DNA of 64,000 bases from contig OW818679.1 in the NCBI GenBank assembly GCA_942493145.1, forward strand, positions 2,108,001 through 2,172,000. Reading direction: 5' to 3'. Numbering within the stretch: position 1 is the first letter of the stretch; each line of letters starts with the position of its first letter. Shown here in pieces: positions 1 through 8,893 of the stretch. The translations under genes were made by a program, and so were the position numbers. The notes below the pieces were generated by a model. The model saw only the letters and a list, made by a program, of their open reading frames with translations. It ran no database searches and was not told where the DNA came from. This DNA is from ENR-C20 sp942493145. Its GTDB lineage: Bacteria > Bacillota > Clostridia > Acetivibrionales > DTU013.

Positions 1-249
1 TTCAGCAGCCCTTTCACCGATATCGGGATTCGCACCTGCACCAAGACCTTTGGTAAGTTTATCTCCAATTTGAATTTTAGTATTTGCTTTTGACAAGAAT
101 AGTGCTTGTTTGTCTGTGTTTATTGCTATAAATTCAACGCCGCGCAATCCTGCCGCGATCATCCTGTTGACTGCATTGTTTCCTCCGCCTCCGACGCCTA
201 TTACCTTAATCTGGGCGAATTGTTCCATATCAATATCAAATTCCAGCAA
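1..249 (-). CDS. ftsZ: Cell division protein FtsZ, N-terminal part, cut by the window edge
   Basis: FtsZ is the tubulin-like GTPase that forms the division ring. Only the first 83 codons are present. They read MLEFDIDMEQFAQIKVIG and continue into the glycine-rich nucleotide-binding stretch GVGGGGNNAVNRM (about residues 18-30) and LGAGANPDIG, all typical of clostridial FtsZ. I place the start at a TTG codon at 247-249 because GGGGG lies 7 bases before it and the family begins with MLEF. It follows ftsA by about 120 bases, and that gap carries a promoter-like sequence. The rest of the gene lies left of the window. Confidence 0.95.
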   Translation of the reverse strand, partial: MLEFDIDMEQFAQIKVIGVGGGGNNAVNRMIAAGLRGVEFIAINTDKQALFLSKANTKIQIGDKLTKGLGAGANPDIGERAAE

Positions 250-286
250 TTTGAATCCCCCTTTTTCATTGGTTCTGGCCTATAGT

Positions 287-316
287 TGTATATTGAATTC
301 TAACAATTCAATGCAA
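287..316 (-). promoter_or_regulatory. Candidate ftsZ promoter whose spacer is a palindrome
   Basis: On the minus strand TTGCAT (311-316) and TATACA (287-292) are separated by 18 bases. The spacer is almost wholly an inverted repeat, TTGAATT-N5-AATTCAA (293-311). The site lies about 40 bases upstream of the ftsZ start and downstream of ftsA, so it could give ftsZ its own transcription. The hexamers are imperfect and the region is AT-rich, so this is a candidate only. Confidence 0.35.
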
Positions 317-367
317 CAAATATACGTAAATAATATCCTATTATTCAAATTAACGCAATATATGAAT

Positions 368-1598
368 TCAAAACAACCTTTTTATGGCAGCAGCCATTTT
401 CCCGAACGCGCTCTCGCCTTCCTTGCTGCGCCTGGCTTTCAGCAGTTTTGCTTCGTATGCCGAACTTCCACCCCTGCGAATATTTGAAACATATTTTATT
501 ATACCTGCAGCAGTTATGTATTCAGGTTTTGTCAAACCCATGTGGTTGAGCTTGGAAACCCTCACCGGAAGCTCAAATACTTCGGCGGCAAGTTGTTTGC
601 AGCCGTCAACATAGGATATTCCGCCACCGGTCAGCACGATGCCTCCCGGAAGGTTTTTTATAACGCATTCCTTTTCCACTTGGTTCCTGCATAATGAGAA
701 TATTTCATATACCCTTGCTTCGATTATTTCAACTACTTCGGAAACTTTTACATTTTTCTTCTTATTTTCATTGATATCAAATACAGATATTTCCTGATCA
801 TTCTTTATCAGAGAAGTCAATGCCAGTTCAAACTGTCGTTTGATTTTTTCAGCTTCTGCATTAGATATACGAAGTCCAATAGCAATATCGTTAGTAATAT
901 GGTCACCACCAACCGGTATTGAATCATAGAAAATAAGCCTTTTGCCCTTAAATACAGATATATCGGTTACACCGCCGCCTACATCCAGAAGCACCACACC
1001 CATATCCTTCTCATCCGGTAGTAAGGCTGATTTCACCTGTCGCAAAAGCTTCGGCAACAATCCCGTCTATTCTTATACCTGCTCTTTCAATACTCTTTAC
1101 AATATTCTGAACAGATGTGATTTTTCCTACGATGATATCTGCATCCACTTCCAGTTTCATGCCGACCATGCCAACCGGATCGAGTATTTCATCATATCCG
1201 TCGATGATATATTGTCTGGGTATGACATCTATCAATTGCCTGTCGTTTGGGATTTCAACATCCCGCGCAGAATACAGGACATTATCGACATCCTTTTGTG
1301 TGATTTCCCTGTTGCCGTTTGATATGTTAATCCAACCGTTATTATTTATAACGCTGACATGCATTCCATGTATATTGACGTATGCTGATCCTACTTTGAG
1401 ATTTGACGACATTTCTGCTTCTTCTATAGACGTTTTAATTGAAGCTACAGTGCTTTCTATATCAACAATAACTCCTTTTTTCAGTCCGTTGCATGGAGTC
1501 ATTCCCCTGCCGATTATTTCCAGCTGGGATTGTCCTTTATCAACCCTTCCAATCATAGTACACACCTTGGAAGTTCCGATGTCAATACTTACAATCAT
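368..1598 (-). pseudogene. ftsA: Cell division protein FtsA, interrupted by a one-base frameshift
   Basis: FtsA is the actin-like ATPase that anchors FtsZ to the membrane. The 5' part (1598 to about 1020) encodes MIVSIDIGTSKV, the phosphate-binding start of the actin fold, and runs to EAFATGEISLT. The 3' part (about 1018 to 368) continues in another frame with PDEKDMGVVLLDVGGG, the second phosphate loop, and ends in the basic amphipathic tail KMAAAIKRLF used for membrane attachment. Removing one base near 1019-1020 joins them into a normal protein of about 410 residues with family-like SLTPDEKDMG. The first frame otherwise ends at a TGA at 1011-1013. The ATG at 1598 is chosen because GGGTGAT precedes it directly. 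The gene sits between sbp and ftsZ as expected. Since FtsA is usually important, a sequencing error is as likely as a real mutation. Confidence 0.9.
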
Positions 1599-1628
1599 AT
1601 CACCCACTTAAGAACCCCCCCTGACAAA

Positions 1629-1979
1629 CTATATATTATCCTTTTTATCCGACTTATTCAATATATATCTGCGAATAACTGCGAAATTCAAGAATAATCT
1701 GTTACCAAATGCAAATATGGCAGCAAGATATATCTCAATGCCCAGCTGGTCACCAATGTAAGCAAGTGCCGCTGCAAGAAGTGCATTTCCGAAAAAACCG
1801 GATACGAATATCTTCATATTGAACTTACCCTGGACAGAAGCTGCAATTCCTCCGAAAACGGAATCAAGCGCTGCCAATATGGCTACCGCTACATAATTTG
1901 AATACTGCTGTGGTATGTTAATCGGGATGAAAACTACACCGATTATTATACCAATGATCAGACCCAAAATAGGCATCAT
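1629..1979 (-). CDS. sbp: Small basic protein (Sbp, DUF1290 family), membrane protein
   Basis: This protein of about 116 residues starts MMPILGLIIGIIIG and is almost entirely hydrophobic, with three or more membrane segments. It includes the family-like stretch ALDSVFGGIAASVQGKF and ends in a basic tail (IRRYILNKSDKKD). It belongs to the small basic protein family found beside ftsA/ftsZ and divIB in Bacillus and clostridia; its molecular role is unknown. The start at 1979 is fixed by GGAGGT seven bases upstream. A longer reading to 2018 would put a charged leader ahead of this ribosome site and is unlikely. The ribosome site lies inside the end of divIB, so the two are probably translationally coupled. 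Confidence 0.88.
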   Translation of the reverse strand: MMPILGLIIGIIIGVVFIPINIPQQYSNYVAVAILAALDSVFGGIAASVQGKFNMKIFVSGFFGNALLAAALAYIGDQLGIEIYLAAIFAFGNRLFLNFAVIRRYILNKSDKKDNI

Positions 1980-1980
1980 A

Positions 1981-2805
1981 TCAATTACCTCCGCCCGGCG
2001 AAAATACCGGATCTTCACCTGTTGTAAAATCCAGCAAACCCGATTCGTTTTCTTTTATATTATTGAAGTATATCGTTTTCAAACTGCTGATTTTGTAATT
2101 CAGGTCATTGATACCGCCAATCTTTACGGTCACCCTCGAATCCAGGTAAAGGACTGTGGCATCAGGATCTGTAACATCAATATAGTCAACGTAGTCCAGC
2201 AGTTTTTTCTCATCCTTCATGTCGTACTGACTTATAGTATTTATTATATTCTCTGCTGTTTTCACCAAATCATGATTTTCCGTCTCAAGCCTTCTGCCTA
2301 GAATATAATCCGTAAACATCAGTCCGCGTATTTCAGGAAGTTCAATTTTCCTGAGCTTTGTACTTACCGTATCAATGACATATGTATCCTCATCAACAAT
2401 AAGGCATGTTCCCATGTAATCCACAAATGCCATTGGCGTTCTTTCAACGATTTCCACACTTGCGGTAGATGGAATAACAAACTTTACCTTTACAACTTTT
2501 ACATATGGACACTTGTTGATGATTGATTCTTCTGCATCAATAAATCGCAGAGTAAAAATGCTTTTAGGATTAGGTCCCATTCTTATAAAGCCATTTTCGC
2601 CTGGCGTAATTCCCGCAATATCAGTCATCATCTCTTTATTGTAATGTACTGTACCGGTTACTTCAACTGTTTTTATATTAAATAAAGGTGAGAGGGCTGC
2701 ATAAACCAATGCAAACAGAACCAATCCTACTATCAGGACAGTTTTCAACCAAAAGAAGAATGTGTTAAATTTTGTTTTTTCATTTGTATTACTCTCTTTC
2801 ACCAT
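1981..2805 (-). CDS. divIB: Cell division protein DivIB/FtsQ
   Basis: DivIB (FtsQ) is a bitopic division protein that stabilises the FtsL/DivIC complex at the septum. The 274-residue product has a short charged cytoplasmic N-terminus, one membrane segment (about residues 17-40), and an extracellular POTRA domain beginning around FNIKTVEVTGTVHYNKEMM. A beta-rich FtsQ domain follows, with VERTPMAFVDYMG and the family-like VIDTVSTKLRKIELPEI. GGAGGCGA sits directly before the ATG at 2805. It lies between murA and sbp, as in many clostridial cell wall clusters. Confidence 0.9.
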   Translation of the reverse strand: MVKESNTNEKTKFNTFFFWLKTVLIVGLVLFALVYAALSPLFNIKTVEVTGTVHYNKEMMTDIAGITPGENGFIRMGPNPKSIFTLRFIDAEESIINKCPYVKVVKVKFVIPSTASVEIVERTPMAFVDYMGTCLIVDEDTYVIDTVSTKLRKIELPEIRGLMFTDYILGRRLETENHDLVKTAENIINTISQYDMKDEKKLLDYVDYIDVTDPDATVLYLDSRVTVKIGGINDLNYKISSLKTIYFNNIKENESGLLDFTTGEDPVFSPGGGN

Positions 2806-2817
2806 TCGCCTCCGTGT

Positions 2818-3756
2818 CTAAATCCTTTTTATCACTGCGCCCGCACCCATGAGCTTGTCTTCGATTCGTTCATATCCCCTGTCAATGTGCTTTATATCAG
2901 AAATGACAGTCTCACCTTCAGCAGCAAGTCCCGCAAGCACCATTGCCGCGCCGCCCCTGAGATCCCTTGCATGGACCCTTGCACCTGTGAGTTTACTTAC
3001 GCCTTTTATAATAGCTGTCCTGCCTTCCAGATTGATGGATGCCCCCATTCGCAGCAGCTCTTCAACATGCTTGTATCTGTTTTCAAAAACCGTCTCAATC
3101 ATTATGCTTGTGCCATTCGCAATTGTCAGCATTGCAACCAGCTGTGCCTGCATATCCGTAGGAAAACCGGGATAAGGCAGCGTCCGGACAACGTCTATGC
3201 AGCCGGGCTTTTCCGGACCTTTTATCAAAAGCTCCCTTTCAGTGGTATCTATTCTGCAGCCACATTCCCTCATGATAGATATGATGGATCTGAGATGTTC
3301 GGGAATCACATTCTCCAAAAGGAGTTCACCACCTGTTATGGCTGCTGCTATCATATATGTACCGGCAACTATCCTGTCTGTAATTATCGAATGCTCAACT
3401 TCATGTAATCTTCCAGAGGAGCCCTTAATGCACACCATTCCAGTTCCAGCTCCTGCGACTTGCACTCCCATGCCATTCAAATAATCCTGGAGATCTGTAA
3501 TTTCAGGTTCCTTTGCGGCATTTCTTATTAAGGTTTCACCTTCTGCAAACACAGAAGCCAGCATTATGTTCTCTGTCGCTCCAACGCTTGGGTAATCAAG
3601 CTGGATATCACATCCATGGAGTTTATCTGCTTCGCAGTAAATAAATCCACCCTGGGCGTCGTTTATTTTAGCACCCATGCTCCTAAGCGCCTTCAGATGA
3701 AGGTCGATTGGTCTGGGACCTATTTCACAACCACCCGCGCATGTTGGTATATTGAC
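2818..3756 (-). pseudogene. murA: UDP-N-acetylglucosamine 1-carboxyvinyltransferase MurA, missing its N-terminal third
   Basis: MurA adds enolpyruvate to UDP-GlcNAc in the first step of peptidoglycan synthesis. The reading frame carries the family from just before the catalytic-cysteine loop (AGGCEIGPRPIDLHL; the Cys equals E. coli Cys115) to the normal C-terminus HIDRGYERIEDKLMGAGA. It includes DRIVAGTYMIAAA and FPTDMQAQ. About 105 N-terminal residues, which contribute strands to both halves of the fold, are absent. Reading upstream, the frame meets TAG and TGA at 3766-3771, and no MurA-like sequence follows in any frame before the plus-strand gene at 3991. An internal ATG at 3678 has no good ribosome site and would also lose the catalytic Cys. 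This is best read as a 5'-truncated, inactive copy; an intact murA probably exists elsewhere. Confidence 0.85.
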
Positions 3757-3765
3757 TCGTTTATT

Positions 3766-3990
3766 CTATCATTTCAAAAATTAGGTATCAACAATAGTAT
3801 GGAAATTTGTTTAAAAATTGTTAATCAAATAATTTTGAGGGTTGAAATTGACATAAATTTAATTTAAAATAAATTAGCATTATTAAAATAAGCAATTAAT
3901 GGTACTGATTATGTTATTGAATAATCATGCCAGCATAGGTAATACGACGTAAATCAACTGTATATTAGCCGTATCCGGAAAGGTAGAAAA
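3766..3990 (+). promoter_or_regulatory. AT-rich junction region with candidate promoters for the LtaS-like gene
   Basis: This divergent gap separates the broken 5' end of murA from the plus-strand LtaS-like gene. On the plus strand TTGAAT (3917-3922) and TAATAC (3940-3945) are spaced by 17 bases, about 45 bases before the start codon. A second possible pair is TTGACA (3848-3853) with TAAATT (3870-3875). Base composition is clearly more AT-rich than the flanking genes. No coding remnant of MurA or of another gene was recognised here. Confidence 0.4.
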
Positions 3991-5904
3991 TTGAAGATCC
4001 CATTACTTTACAATAATATTCCCCCATTGGAGAAACGCACCTCAAACAAAACCGTTAGTAAAATAGAAATTTCCCTCTGGCTATTATTTATCGTCGCAAT
4101 AATATATAAAACAGCGCATTTCCAGTTTTCAGTAAATCTTAATGAAAGAACGCCCTCGAGCGACAGCACACTGTGTATGCTGGCCGGATCACTGGCCTCG
4201 GCTTTACTGATAGCCGCTGCCGTTTTGTTGCTTTCCAATAAAAAAAGGCTTACCGTACTTATTACTGTAGACATATTTATGTCTGTGTTATTATTGGCAG
4301 ACAGCCTTTATTTCAAATATTATTATAATGTAATTAGTGTTCCTGTACTGGCATATATTGGACTTATACCATCTGTCAGCAGCAGTGTCAAAAGCCTGTT
4401 CAACCCATCAGATCTGTTATATTTTATCGACATACCAATAATGCTCGCTGGTATATTTTTTATGAAGCACAGGAACAAGCCGGAAAAGAATGCGATTTCA
4501 AAGCTTTCACTGTCAACGCGTCTGATTACCGCCGTTCTTATTATTGCTGCAAGCTCCGGCATATTCTTTACAGCATACTCCAAAGTTCCGGCAAGCAATT
4601 TCATTTATGATAACAACTATGTGGTCAACTCCCTTGGTGTATTCTATTTCCACTATTATGACTGTAAAAGATTCATCAATGAACGAATTTTTGCTGATGA
4701 TGACATAACAACGGAAGAAAAAGCCAGGGTTGAACAGTTCTTTGTTGAAAAAAATTCTTCGCAACCAGAAGTCATCAAATATGCCGGTGCTGCGGAGGGT
4801 AAAAACCTTATTGTCATACAGCTCGAAGCGATACAGAATTTACTCATCAACAGGAAACTTGACGGGAGGGAGATTACCCCTAACCTTAATAGTTTTATTA
4901 ACGACAGCGCCTATTTCGATAACTTCTTCTATCAAATCGGCGGTGGAAATACTTCGGATGCTGAATTTCTCACAAACAATTCTCTTCACCCCCTCTTTCA
5001 GGGTGCGGTATATTTCAGGTACCCTACCAATAAATACGAATCCACCGCCAAACTTTTAAAGGAAAAGGGTTATGGTACTTATGTATTTCATGCAAATACG
5101 CCAAGTTTCTGGAATAGGACTGAAATGTACAAAGCTGAAGGCTTTGACCGGTTTTTCAATTGTAATGACTATGATATTGATGAGACTCTTGGCTGGGGGT
5201 TAAGCGACAGATCCTTTTTCAGGCAGTCACTTGACAAGTTTGATACTTCAAAACCCTTTTACAGCTTTTTCATAACACTTTCAAGCCATCATCCGTTTAC
5301 ATATTTCAAGGATTACAAAAGCTTTGACACAGGAAAATATGAAAACACCTATCTTGGAAATTACCTGAAAGGCGCCAGCTATGTCGATACAGTCATAGGA
5401 GAATTCCTCGAAGAAATTAAGGAACGTGGATTGTATGATAATTCGGTAATTGTCATTTATGGTGACCATAATGGTTTTACCCATACCCAAACTGACATTC
5501 TCAAAGAGTTCATTGGTTATGAAGACAGCGAATTCAACTGGATAATGTTGCAGAAGACCCCCTGCTTCATTCGCTTTCCAGGCATGGACAACAAAGGCGT
5601 ACAGCAGATAACCGCCGGTGAGATAGATATCCTTCCCACAATTGCAAACCTCATGGGCATCGAAGCGCCCCATACAATTGGTAATGATCTGTTCAATACC
5701 GAAGAGGGCTCTGTTGTCCTGCGAAATTCTACAGTCATAACCGACAAGTTGGTATATCTTTATAAAGATGGAATTGTCCTGGATAGAGAAGGTAATACAC
5801 TTGTCAAAGACGAATATATTGATGAAATAGAAAAACTGCAGGAACAATTGAATATTTCGGATATAATAGTTAAAAAGAACGGGTTAAAAGCGATTGAAAG
5901 GTGA
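3991..5904 (+). CDS. LtaS-like phosphoglycerol transferase (alkaline phosphatase superfamily membrane protein)
   Basis: This family transfers glycerol phosphate from phosphatidylglycerol to build lipoteichoic acid or modify surface glycans; the active domain lies outside the membrane. The 637-residue protein has about five membrane segments in the first 200 residues, then a sulfatase-fold domain. Visible active-site features are the metal-binding Glu279 in QLEAIQN, the nucleophile Thr321 in GGGNTSDAEF, and Asp492-His493 in YGDHNG. Further family marks are FHANTPSFWNR and SSHHPF. The start is a TTG at 3991 with AAAGGT upstream. The next gene starts four bases after its stop. LtaS and other phosphoglycerol transferases cannot be told apart by sequence alone. 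Confidence 0.88.
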   Translation: MKIPLLYNNIPPLEKRTSNKTVSKIEISLWLLFIVAIIYKTAHFQFSVNLNERTPSSDSTLCMLAGSLASALLIAAAVLLLSNKKRLTVLITVDIFMSVLLLADSLYFKYYYNVISVPVLAYIGLIPSVSSSVKSLFNPSDLLYFIDIPIMLAGIFFMKHRNKPEKNAISKLSLSTRLITAVLIIAASSGIFFTAYSKVPASNFIYDNNYVVNSLGVFYFHYYDCKRFINERIFADDDITTEEKARVEQFFVEKNSSQPEVIKYAGAAEGKNLIVIQLEAIQNLLINRKLDGREITPNLNSFINDSAYFDNFFYQIGGGNTSDAEFLTNNSLHPLFQGAVYFRYPTNKYESTAKLLKEKGYGTYVFHANTPSFWNRTEMYKAEGFDRFFNCNDYDIDETLGWGLSDRSFFRQSLDKFDTSKPFYSFFITLSSHHPFTYFKDYKSFDTGKYENTYLGNYLKGASYVDTVIGEFLEEIKERGLYDNSVIVIYGDHNGFTHTQTDILKEFIGYEDSEFNWIMLQKTPCFIRFPGMDNKGVQQITAGEIDILPTIANLMGIEAPHTIGNDLFNTEEGSVVLRNSTVITDKLVYLYKDGIVLDREGNTLVKDEYIDEIEKLQEQLNISDIIVKKNGLKAIER

Positions 5905-5908
5905 TAGC

Positions 5909-7078
5909 ATGGCAAAGGCATTTCTGGTAAAGAACAAAGAAAGTAATGTAGAATACGGACATCCGTGGATATACAGAAGCGATATCCAAAATATAGACGG
6001 CACATACGAGCCCGGTGACGTAATAGAGGTATACAGCAGTAGAAACAGATTCCTTGGACAGGGGTACATAAATCTGAAATCCCAGATATCCATAAGGATG
6101 CTCACCTCCGGCCATGAACAAATCGACTATGGCTTTTTATATGAAAGGATCAAAACTGCATGGGAATATCGACTTAAAGTAGCCGATCCCTTAAGCTGCA
6201 GGGTGGTATTTTCTGAATCCGATTTCCTTCCCGGCCTGATTGTAGATAAATTTGCCGGAATACTTGTACTTCAAACCTCCTCCCTTGGAATTGAACGTTA
6301 CAAACCTCAAATCGTGGACATATTAAAGGATTTAATTAAACCCGACGGAATTTTTGAAAGGAACGACATAACAGTTCGTGAACTTGAAGGCCTCGAACAG
6401 AAGAAAGGCTTTCTTTCTGAGCCCTTCGGCACATTGGTTGAAATGCGTGAAAACGGCATTAAATTTATAGTTGATGTGGAAAATGGCCAGAAGACCGGAT
6501 TCTTCCTTGATCAGAAGGAAAACCGGGCGGCACTCAGGCCATTCGTCAACGGAGCAAGGGTTTTGGATTGTTTCTGCCATACAGGTTCTTTTTCACTGCA
6601 TGCCGGGCATTATGGAGCTTCAGAGGTTACAGGCATTGATGTATCGGCCCATGCTGTACAGTCTGCTGCACGTAATGCTGCGCTGAATGGTCTTGAGTCA
6701 GTATGCCGTTTCGAAGAGGCTAATGCCTTCGAAAAACTCCGTGAGTATAATGAAGCGGGAGAAAGATTTGATGTTGTCGTTCTCGATCCTCCCGCTTTTA
6801 CAAAAACCCGCAGTGCAGTCGAAGGTGCCATGCGTGGATACAAGGAAATCAACCTCCGGGCTATGAAGATACTTAAAAGCGGAGGTTTCCTCGTTACCTG
6901 TTCCTGTTCCCATCATGTTGATTCTGATCTGTTTATGGACTTGATCTATAATGCAGCCTTTGATGCAAAAAAGAAGGTCCGGCTCGTGGAATACCGTTCA
7001 CAAGCCAAGGACCATCCTGTTCTTCTCGCATCCTCCGAAACTGAATATCTGAAGTGCGCAATTCTACAAATATTTTAA
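5909..7078 (+). CDS. rlmI: RlmI-like 23S rRNA (cytosine-5) methyltransferase, class I SAM-dependent
   Basis: The closest recognisable family is RlmI/YwbD, which makes 5-methylcytosine in 23S rRNA using S-adenosylmethionine. The protein (about 389 residues) has an N-terminal PUA RNA-binding domain (about residues 1-75), a central EEHD-type region, and a C-terminal Rossmann methyltransferase domain. That domain shows VLDCFCHTGSFSLHA (SAM site), VVLDPPAFTKT and VTCSCSHH, whose cysteine is the expected nucleophile. I start it at the ATG at 5909 because AAAGGTG precedes it by about six bases; an in-frame ATG at 5894 lies inside the previous gene. It is probably co-transcribed with the LtaS-like gene and ends in a terminator hairpin. 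Exact target base is inferred from the family. Confidence 0.85.
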   Translation: MAKAFLVKNKESNVEYGHPWIYRSDIQNIDGTYEPGDVIEVYSSRNRFLGQGYINLKSQISIRMLTSGHEQIDYGFLYERIKTAWEYRLKVADPLSCRVVFSESDFLPGLIVDKFAGILVLQTSSLGIERYKPQIVDILKDLIKPDGIFERNDITVRELEGLEQKKGFLSEPFGTLVEMRENGIKFIVDVENGQKTGFFLDQKENRAALRPFVNGARVLDCFCHTGSFSLHAGHYGASEVTGIDVSAHAVQSAARNAALNGLESVCRFEEANAFEKLREYNEAGERFDVVVLDPPAFTKTRSAVEGAMRGYKEINLRAMKILKSGGFLVTCSCSHHVDSDLFMDLIYNAAFDAKKKVRLVEYRSQAKDHPVLLASSETEYLKCAILQIF

Positions 7079-7100
7079 GGGGAGCCTTTCAGCTCCCCTT
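7077..7100 (+). terminator. Hairpin terminator after the RlmI-like gene
   Basis: A perfect 9-bp stem, AAGGGGAGC with GCTCCCCTT, and a 6-base loop begin inside the stop codon of the methyltransferase gene. AAAATATTTATATTT follows, so the T tract is weak but present. Confidence 0.7.
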
Positions 7101-7149
7101 AAAATATTTATATTTACCCGGGACATCTCTCGGGACATTTCTCGAAGAG

Positions 7150-7200
7150 ATGTGTCCCCTATCCCGATGTGTCCCCTCACCCGTTATGTCCCCTATCCCG
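7150..7200. repeat. Three tandem 17-bp units containing TGTCCCCT
   Basis: Three direct units of 17 bp (7150-7166, 7167-7183, 7184-7200) share the core TGTCCCC and end in CCCG; units 1 and 2 differ at two positions. Just left (7119-7150) are further GGGACAT words in inverted order that could pair with TGTCCC. The array ends exactly at the stop codon of the acyl-CoA synthetase. It may serve as that gene's 3' structure or be a dispersed intergenic repeat. Confidence 0.75.
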
Positions 7201-8865
7201 TCATGCAGTCTCTATGTTGGCGGCTTCGCGGAGCCCAAGCTCCTCTATCGCCTCTTCCCTCATCTTGTACTTCTGTATTTTTCCGCTACCTGTCATAGGA
7301 AAAGCATCTGTAAATTTGATATAGCTTGGCGTCTTGTGCCTTGCCATATGCCCTTTAACATAATCCTTTACTTCAGCTTCGGTCAGGTTCATGCCATCCC
7401 TTAATATGATGCAGGCCATTACTTCCTCGCCATACTGCTTGCTGGGAACACCGATTACCTGGACGTCCCTGATAGCAGGATGTGTGTACAAAAATTCCTC
7501 TATCTCCTTGGGGTATATGTTTTCTCCACCCCTGATTATCATATCCTTTATTCTTCCCGTTATCTTGAAGTAGCCGTTGTCATCCATTGTGGCAAGGTCG
7601 CCTGTATGCAGCCATCCATCCATGTCTATGGCCTGTGCTGTTGCTTCAGGCATCTTGTAATAGCCTTTCATTACATTATAGCCCCTTACCACAAACTCAC
7701 CGGGAACCCCATTCGGAGAATCAAGATTCGTTTCGGGATCAACAACCTTGCACTCCATGAACGGGAATGACCTTCCGACAGTTGAAACCCTGATCTCCAG
7801 ATCATCATCCGTTGTTGTCATTGTGCAACCGGGTGAAGACTCTGTCTGTCCAAAAACAATTGTTATATCGGACATTCCCATTTCATCCACTACCTGCTTC
7901 ATAACCTTGATGGGACATGGTGAACCGGCCATTATACCAGTTCTGAGTTTCGTAAATTTAAATTTTTTGAATTCAGGATGCTCCAGCATCGCAATGAACA
8001 TGGTTGGTACTCCATGGACAGCCGTACATCCCTCATTCTGGATGGCCTCCATGACCTTCAGCGGCTGGTAGTAGTCAACGGGAACCATTGTCGTTCCATG
8101 GGTTACAGATGCCAAAATAGCCAGCACCATACCAAAGCAATGGAAAAACGGAACGGGGATACAGAGCTTGTCTTCATAAGTGAATTTCATTCCATCACCT
8201 ATGCTCATACCATTGTTTACAAGATTGAAATGGGTCAGCATAACGCCCTTGGGGAATCCTGTAGTCCCCGATGTGTACTGCATGTTTATAACTTCATTGA
8301 CATCGAGTGTAGCCTGCTGTTTTTTTAGTTCATCCGGGGAAACTTTTTCGGACAACTCATACAGGTCCTCCCATTTGAACATTCCGGGATGACTGTCCTC
8401 TCCTACATATATGACGTTCTTAAGGCACGGAAGTGATTTACATTCGAGCTTACCGGGAGTACCGTTCTTTATTTCCGGGCACAGTTCATTGAGAATCTGC
8501 ACATAATTGCTGTCCTTGAAGCTATCAATCAGTATAAGGGTACTGGAATCAGACTGCCTCAAAAGATACTCCAGCTCAAACACCTTATAATTGGTGTTGA
8601 CTGTAACCATGATAGCGCCAATCTTTGCTGTGGCAAACATCGTTGTGATCCATTCCGGATAATTGGTAGCCCATATCGCGACATGGTCGCCCTTCTTTAT
8701 GCCCATTGCCAGCATACCCCTGGCCACCTTGTCACAGTGATCCCTGAACTGGGAATATGTCTTTCTGAAAGGTCTGTCGGTATATAAAACTGCATCATGA
8801 TCCGGATGTTTTTCTGCAACACTGTCGAGCAAATCGCCAATTGTAATCTTCAAAAGTTCATTCAT
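7201..8865 (-). CDS. AMP-forming acyl-CoA synthetase (medium/long- or branched-chain acid:CoA ligase), under a leucine T-box
   Basis: This ANL-superfamily enzyme of 554 residues should activate a carboxylic acid to its adenylate and then to the CoA thioester. Motifs are the phosphate loop YTSGTTGFPKG (about residues 197-207), GWLHTGDLATMDDNGYF, the hinge GRIKDMIIRGGENIYPKEIE, and the C-terminal lysine motif GSGKIQKYKM. It resembles the FadD/acyl-CoA synthetase subfamily; the acid is not readable from sequence. The ATG at 8865 has GGGGTG six bases upstream; a longer start at 8895 lacks a site and would lie next to the terminator. The gene stands alone, 38 bases after a T-box terminator, so expression should depend on uncharged tRNA-Leu. 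That suggests a link to leucine supply, such as activation of isovalerate or a related acid (inference). Confidence 0.88.
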   Translation of the reverse strand: MNELLKITIGDLLDSVAEKHPDHDAVLYTDRPFRKTYSQFRDHCDKVARGMLAMGIKKGDHVAIWATNYPEWITTMFATAKIGAIMVTVNTNYKVFELEYLLRQSDSSTLILIDSFKDSNYVQILNELCPEIKNGTPGKLECKSLPCLKNVIYVGEDSHPGMFKWEDLYELSEKVSPDELKKQQATLDVNEVINMQYTSGTTGFPKGVMLTHFNLVNNGMSIGDGMKFTYEDKLCIPVPFFHCFGMVLAILASVTHGTTMVPVDYYQPLKVMEAIQNEGCTAVHGVPTMFIAMLEHPEFKKFKFTKLRTGIMAGSPCPIKVMKQVVDEMGMSDITIVFGQTESSPGCTMTTTDDDLEIRVSTVGRSFPFMECKVVDPETNLDSPNGVPGEFVVRGYNVMKGYYKMPEATAQAIDMDGWLHTGDLATMDDNGYFKITGRIKDMIIRGGENIYPKEIEEFLYTHPAIRDVQVIGVPSKQYGEEVMACIILRDGMNLTEAEVKDYVKGHMARHKTPSYIKFTDAFPMTGSGKIQKYKMREEAIEELGLREAANIETA

Positions 8866-8893
8866 TTTTAACACCCCACTAATTAAATTTTCC

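Noticed and set aside
1011..1028. Programmed frameshifting in ftsA
   Set aside because: No slippery heptamer or following structure is visible at the join; a mutation or sequencing error explains it better.
3616..3867. Plus-strand open frame across the murA break
   Set aside because: It is antisense to murA coding sequence for its first half and then enters AT-rich DNA; there is no ribosome site or family match.
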